Shown here: positions 63,571 through 64,000 of the stretch, one piece after another
How positions within the stretch are numbered: the stretch's first letter is position 1
Layout of the letters: each line of letters starts with the position of its first letter
NCBI RefSeq assembly: GCF_900119145.1
Contig: NZ_FPIY01000001.1
Location: 248,001 to 312,000 of the forward strand
DNA length: 64,000 nucleotides
Reading direction: 5' to 3'
Source of the DNA: Cellulophaga fucicola
GTDB taxonomy: Bacteria; Bacteroidota; Bacteroidia; Flavobacteriales; Flavobacteriaceae
The notes under the pieces: generated by a model
Database searches by the model: none
The model's input: only the letters and a program-made list of their open reading frames with translations
What the model was told of the DNA's origin: nothing
Program-made: the position numbers and the translations under genes

Positions 63571-64000
63571 ATGAGAGATTTATTTGATAGAATACTAGCG
63601 AACAAAGGACCATTAGGAAAATGGGCATCGCAAGCAGAGGGATATTTTGTTTTCCCTAAATTAGAAGGAACCATTTCTAATAGGATGAAATTTCAAGGGA
63701 AGGAAGTAATTACTTGGAGTGTTAATGATTATTTAGGTTTAGCAAATCATCCAGAAGTTCGTAAAGTAGATGCGCAAGCAGCTGCAGATTACGGTTCTGC
63801 GTATCCAATGGGTGCACGTATGATGTCTGGACATACAGATTTACACGAGCAATTACAGAATGAGTTGGCTGCGTTTGTAAACAAAGAGTCAGCTTACCTT
63901 TTAAACTTTGGTTACCAAGGTATGGTATCTACTATAGATGCTTTGGTGTCTAAGGATGATATTATTGTTTATGATGTAGATTCTCATGCTTGTATTATAG
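63571..64000 (+). CDS. Alpha-oxoamine synthase family PLP acyltransferase (3' end cut by window)
   Basis: 143 residues visible to the window edge. MRDLFDRILANKGPLGKWAS, NDYLGLANHPEVRK, GARMMSGHTDLHEQLQNELA and FGYQGMVSTIDALV are the KBL/BioF/serine-palmitoyltransferase type fold. The Schiff-base lysine lies beyond the edge. It could condense an amino acid with an acyl thioester, as in sulfonolipid (cysteate) or sphingolipid (serine) synthesis, or be a 2-amino-3-ketobutyrate CoA ligase. Lipid synthesis is inferred from the family and the upstream neighbour; the true amino-acid substrate is unknown. Confidence 0.8.
   Translation, partial: MRDLFDRILANKGPLGKWASQAEGYFVFPKLEGTISNRMKFQGKEVITWSVNDYLGLANHPEVRKVDAQAAADYGSAYPMGARMMSGHTDLHEQLQNELAAFVNKESAYLLNFGYQGMVSTIDALVSKDDIIVYDVDSHACII

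Noticed and set aside
1-64000. CRISPR arrays, tRNA or rRNA genes, insertion sequences, prophage
   Set aside because: No regularly spaced repeats, cloverleaf-like or rRNA-like stretches, transposase or phage genes were seen on either strand by reading; a computed search was not possible.

Overview
The window comes from a low-GC member of the phylum Bacteroidota, almost certainly a marine-type Flavobacteriaceae. The evidence is the AT-rich sequence, A-rich leaders with few Shine-Dalgarno sites, TTTG / TAnnTTTG promoter-like motifs, CarboxypepD_reg-plug-barrel outer membrane proteins, many short lipoproteins, and a YtxJ-type bacillithiol protein. The species cannot be named from what is visible.

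Positions 1-36023 are one large cell-surface polysaccharide locus. Minus-strand unit A (28435 down to 16085) runs: UDP-GlcNAc 4-epimerase and UDP-HexNAc dehydrogenase (TviC/TviB or WbpP/WbpO type, giving UDP-GalNAcA), Wzx flippase, a QueC-like PP-loop protein, a pyruvyltransferase-family protein, two GT4 glycosyltransferases, an EpsG/Wzy-like polymerase, a GT2 glycosyltransferase, and a DCC-oxidoreductase/membrane-protein trio ending at a hairpin terminator. A beta-helix lipoprotein (14028-16016) points the other way. Minus-strand unit B (13702 to the left edge) runs: acyltransferase-3, PglA-like GT4, CapK/PaaK-like ligase, ATP-grasp, divergent DegT-like enzyme, PglC-type initiating sugar transferase, a PglD-like acetyltransferase fused to a FemAB-like GNAT, a free paralogue of that GNAT, a JmjC/cupin_8 protein, a third GNAT, an MBOAT O-acyltransferase and an AlgJ-like partner cut by the window edge. 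Plus-strand unit C (28958-35228) runs: PglE-like aminotransferase, PglF/CapD-like 4,6-dehydratase, Wza-like exporter and Wzc-like tyrosine kinase, facing a PHP-type (CpsB) phosphatase.

Together these encode a Wzx/Wzy/Wza/Wzc-exported glycan. It probably begins with di-N-acetylbacillosamine or another 4-N-acylated derivative (PglF-PglE-PglD-PglC, then PglA), contains HexNAcA, and carries an unusual set of acyl or aminoacyl decorations. The decoration module (CapK-like ligase, ATP-grasp, three GNATs, a putative Fe(II) oxygenase and the PP-loop protein) is the least understood part and the best candidate for new chemistry.

Positions 36056-64000 are mostly core genome: PhnA-like protein, Pcm (TTG start), SmpB, lipoproteins, a TetR regulator, ClpB, YtxJ, fumarase, two paralogous outer membrane receptors flanking a 57-aa membrane protein, an ArsC-like protein, RF2 (prfB) with the classic programmed +1 frameshift, a metzincin, a threonine aldolase, an OmpA-family protein, a YbaB protein, an S9A peptidase, and a cysteine-synthase-like gene followed by an alpha-oxoamine synthase that runs off the right edge (possible sulfonolipid/capnine pair). 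No tRNA, rRNA, CRISPR array, insertion sequence or prophage was recognised.
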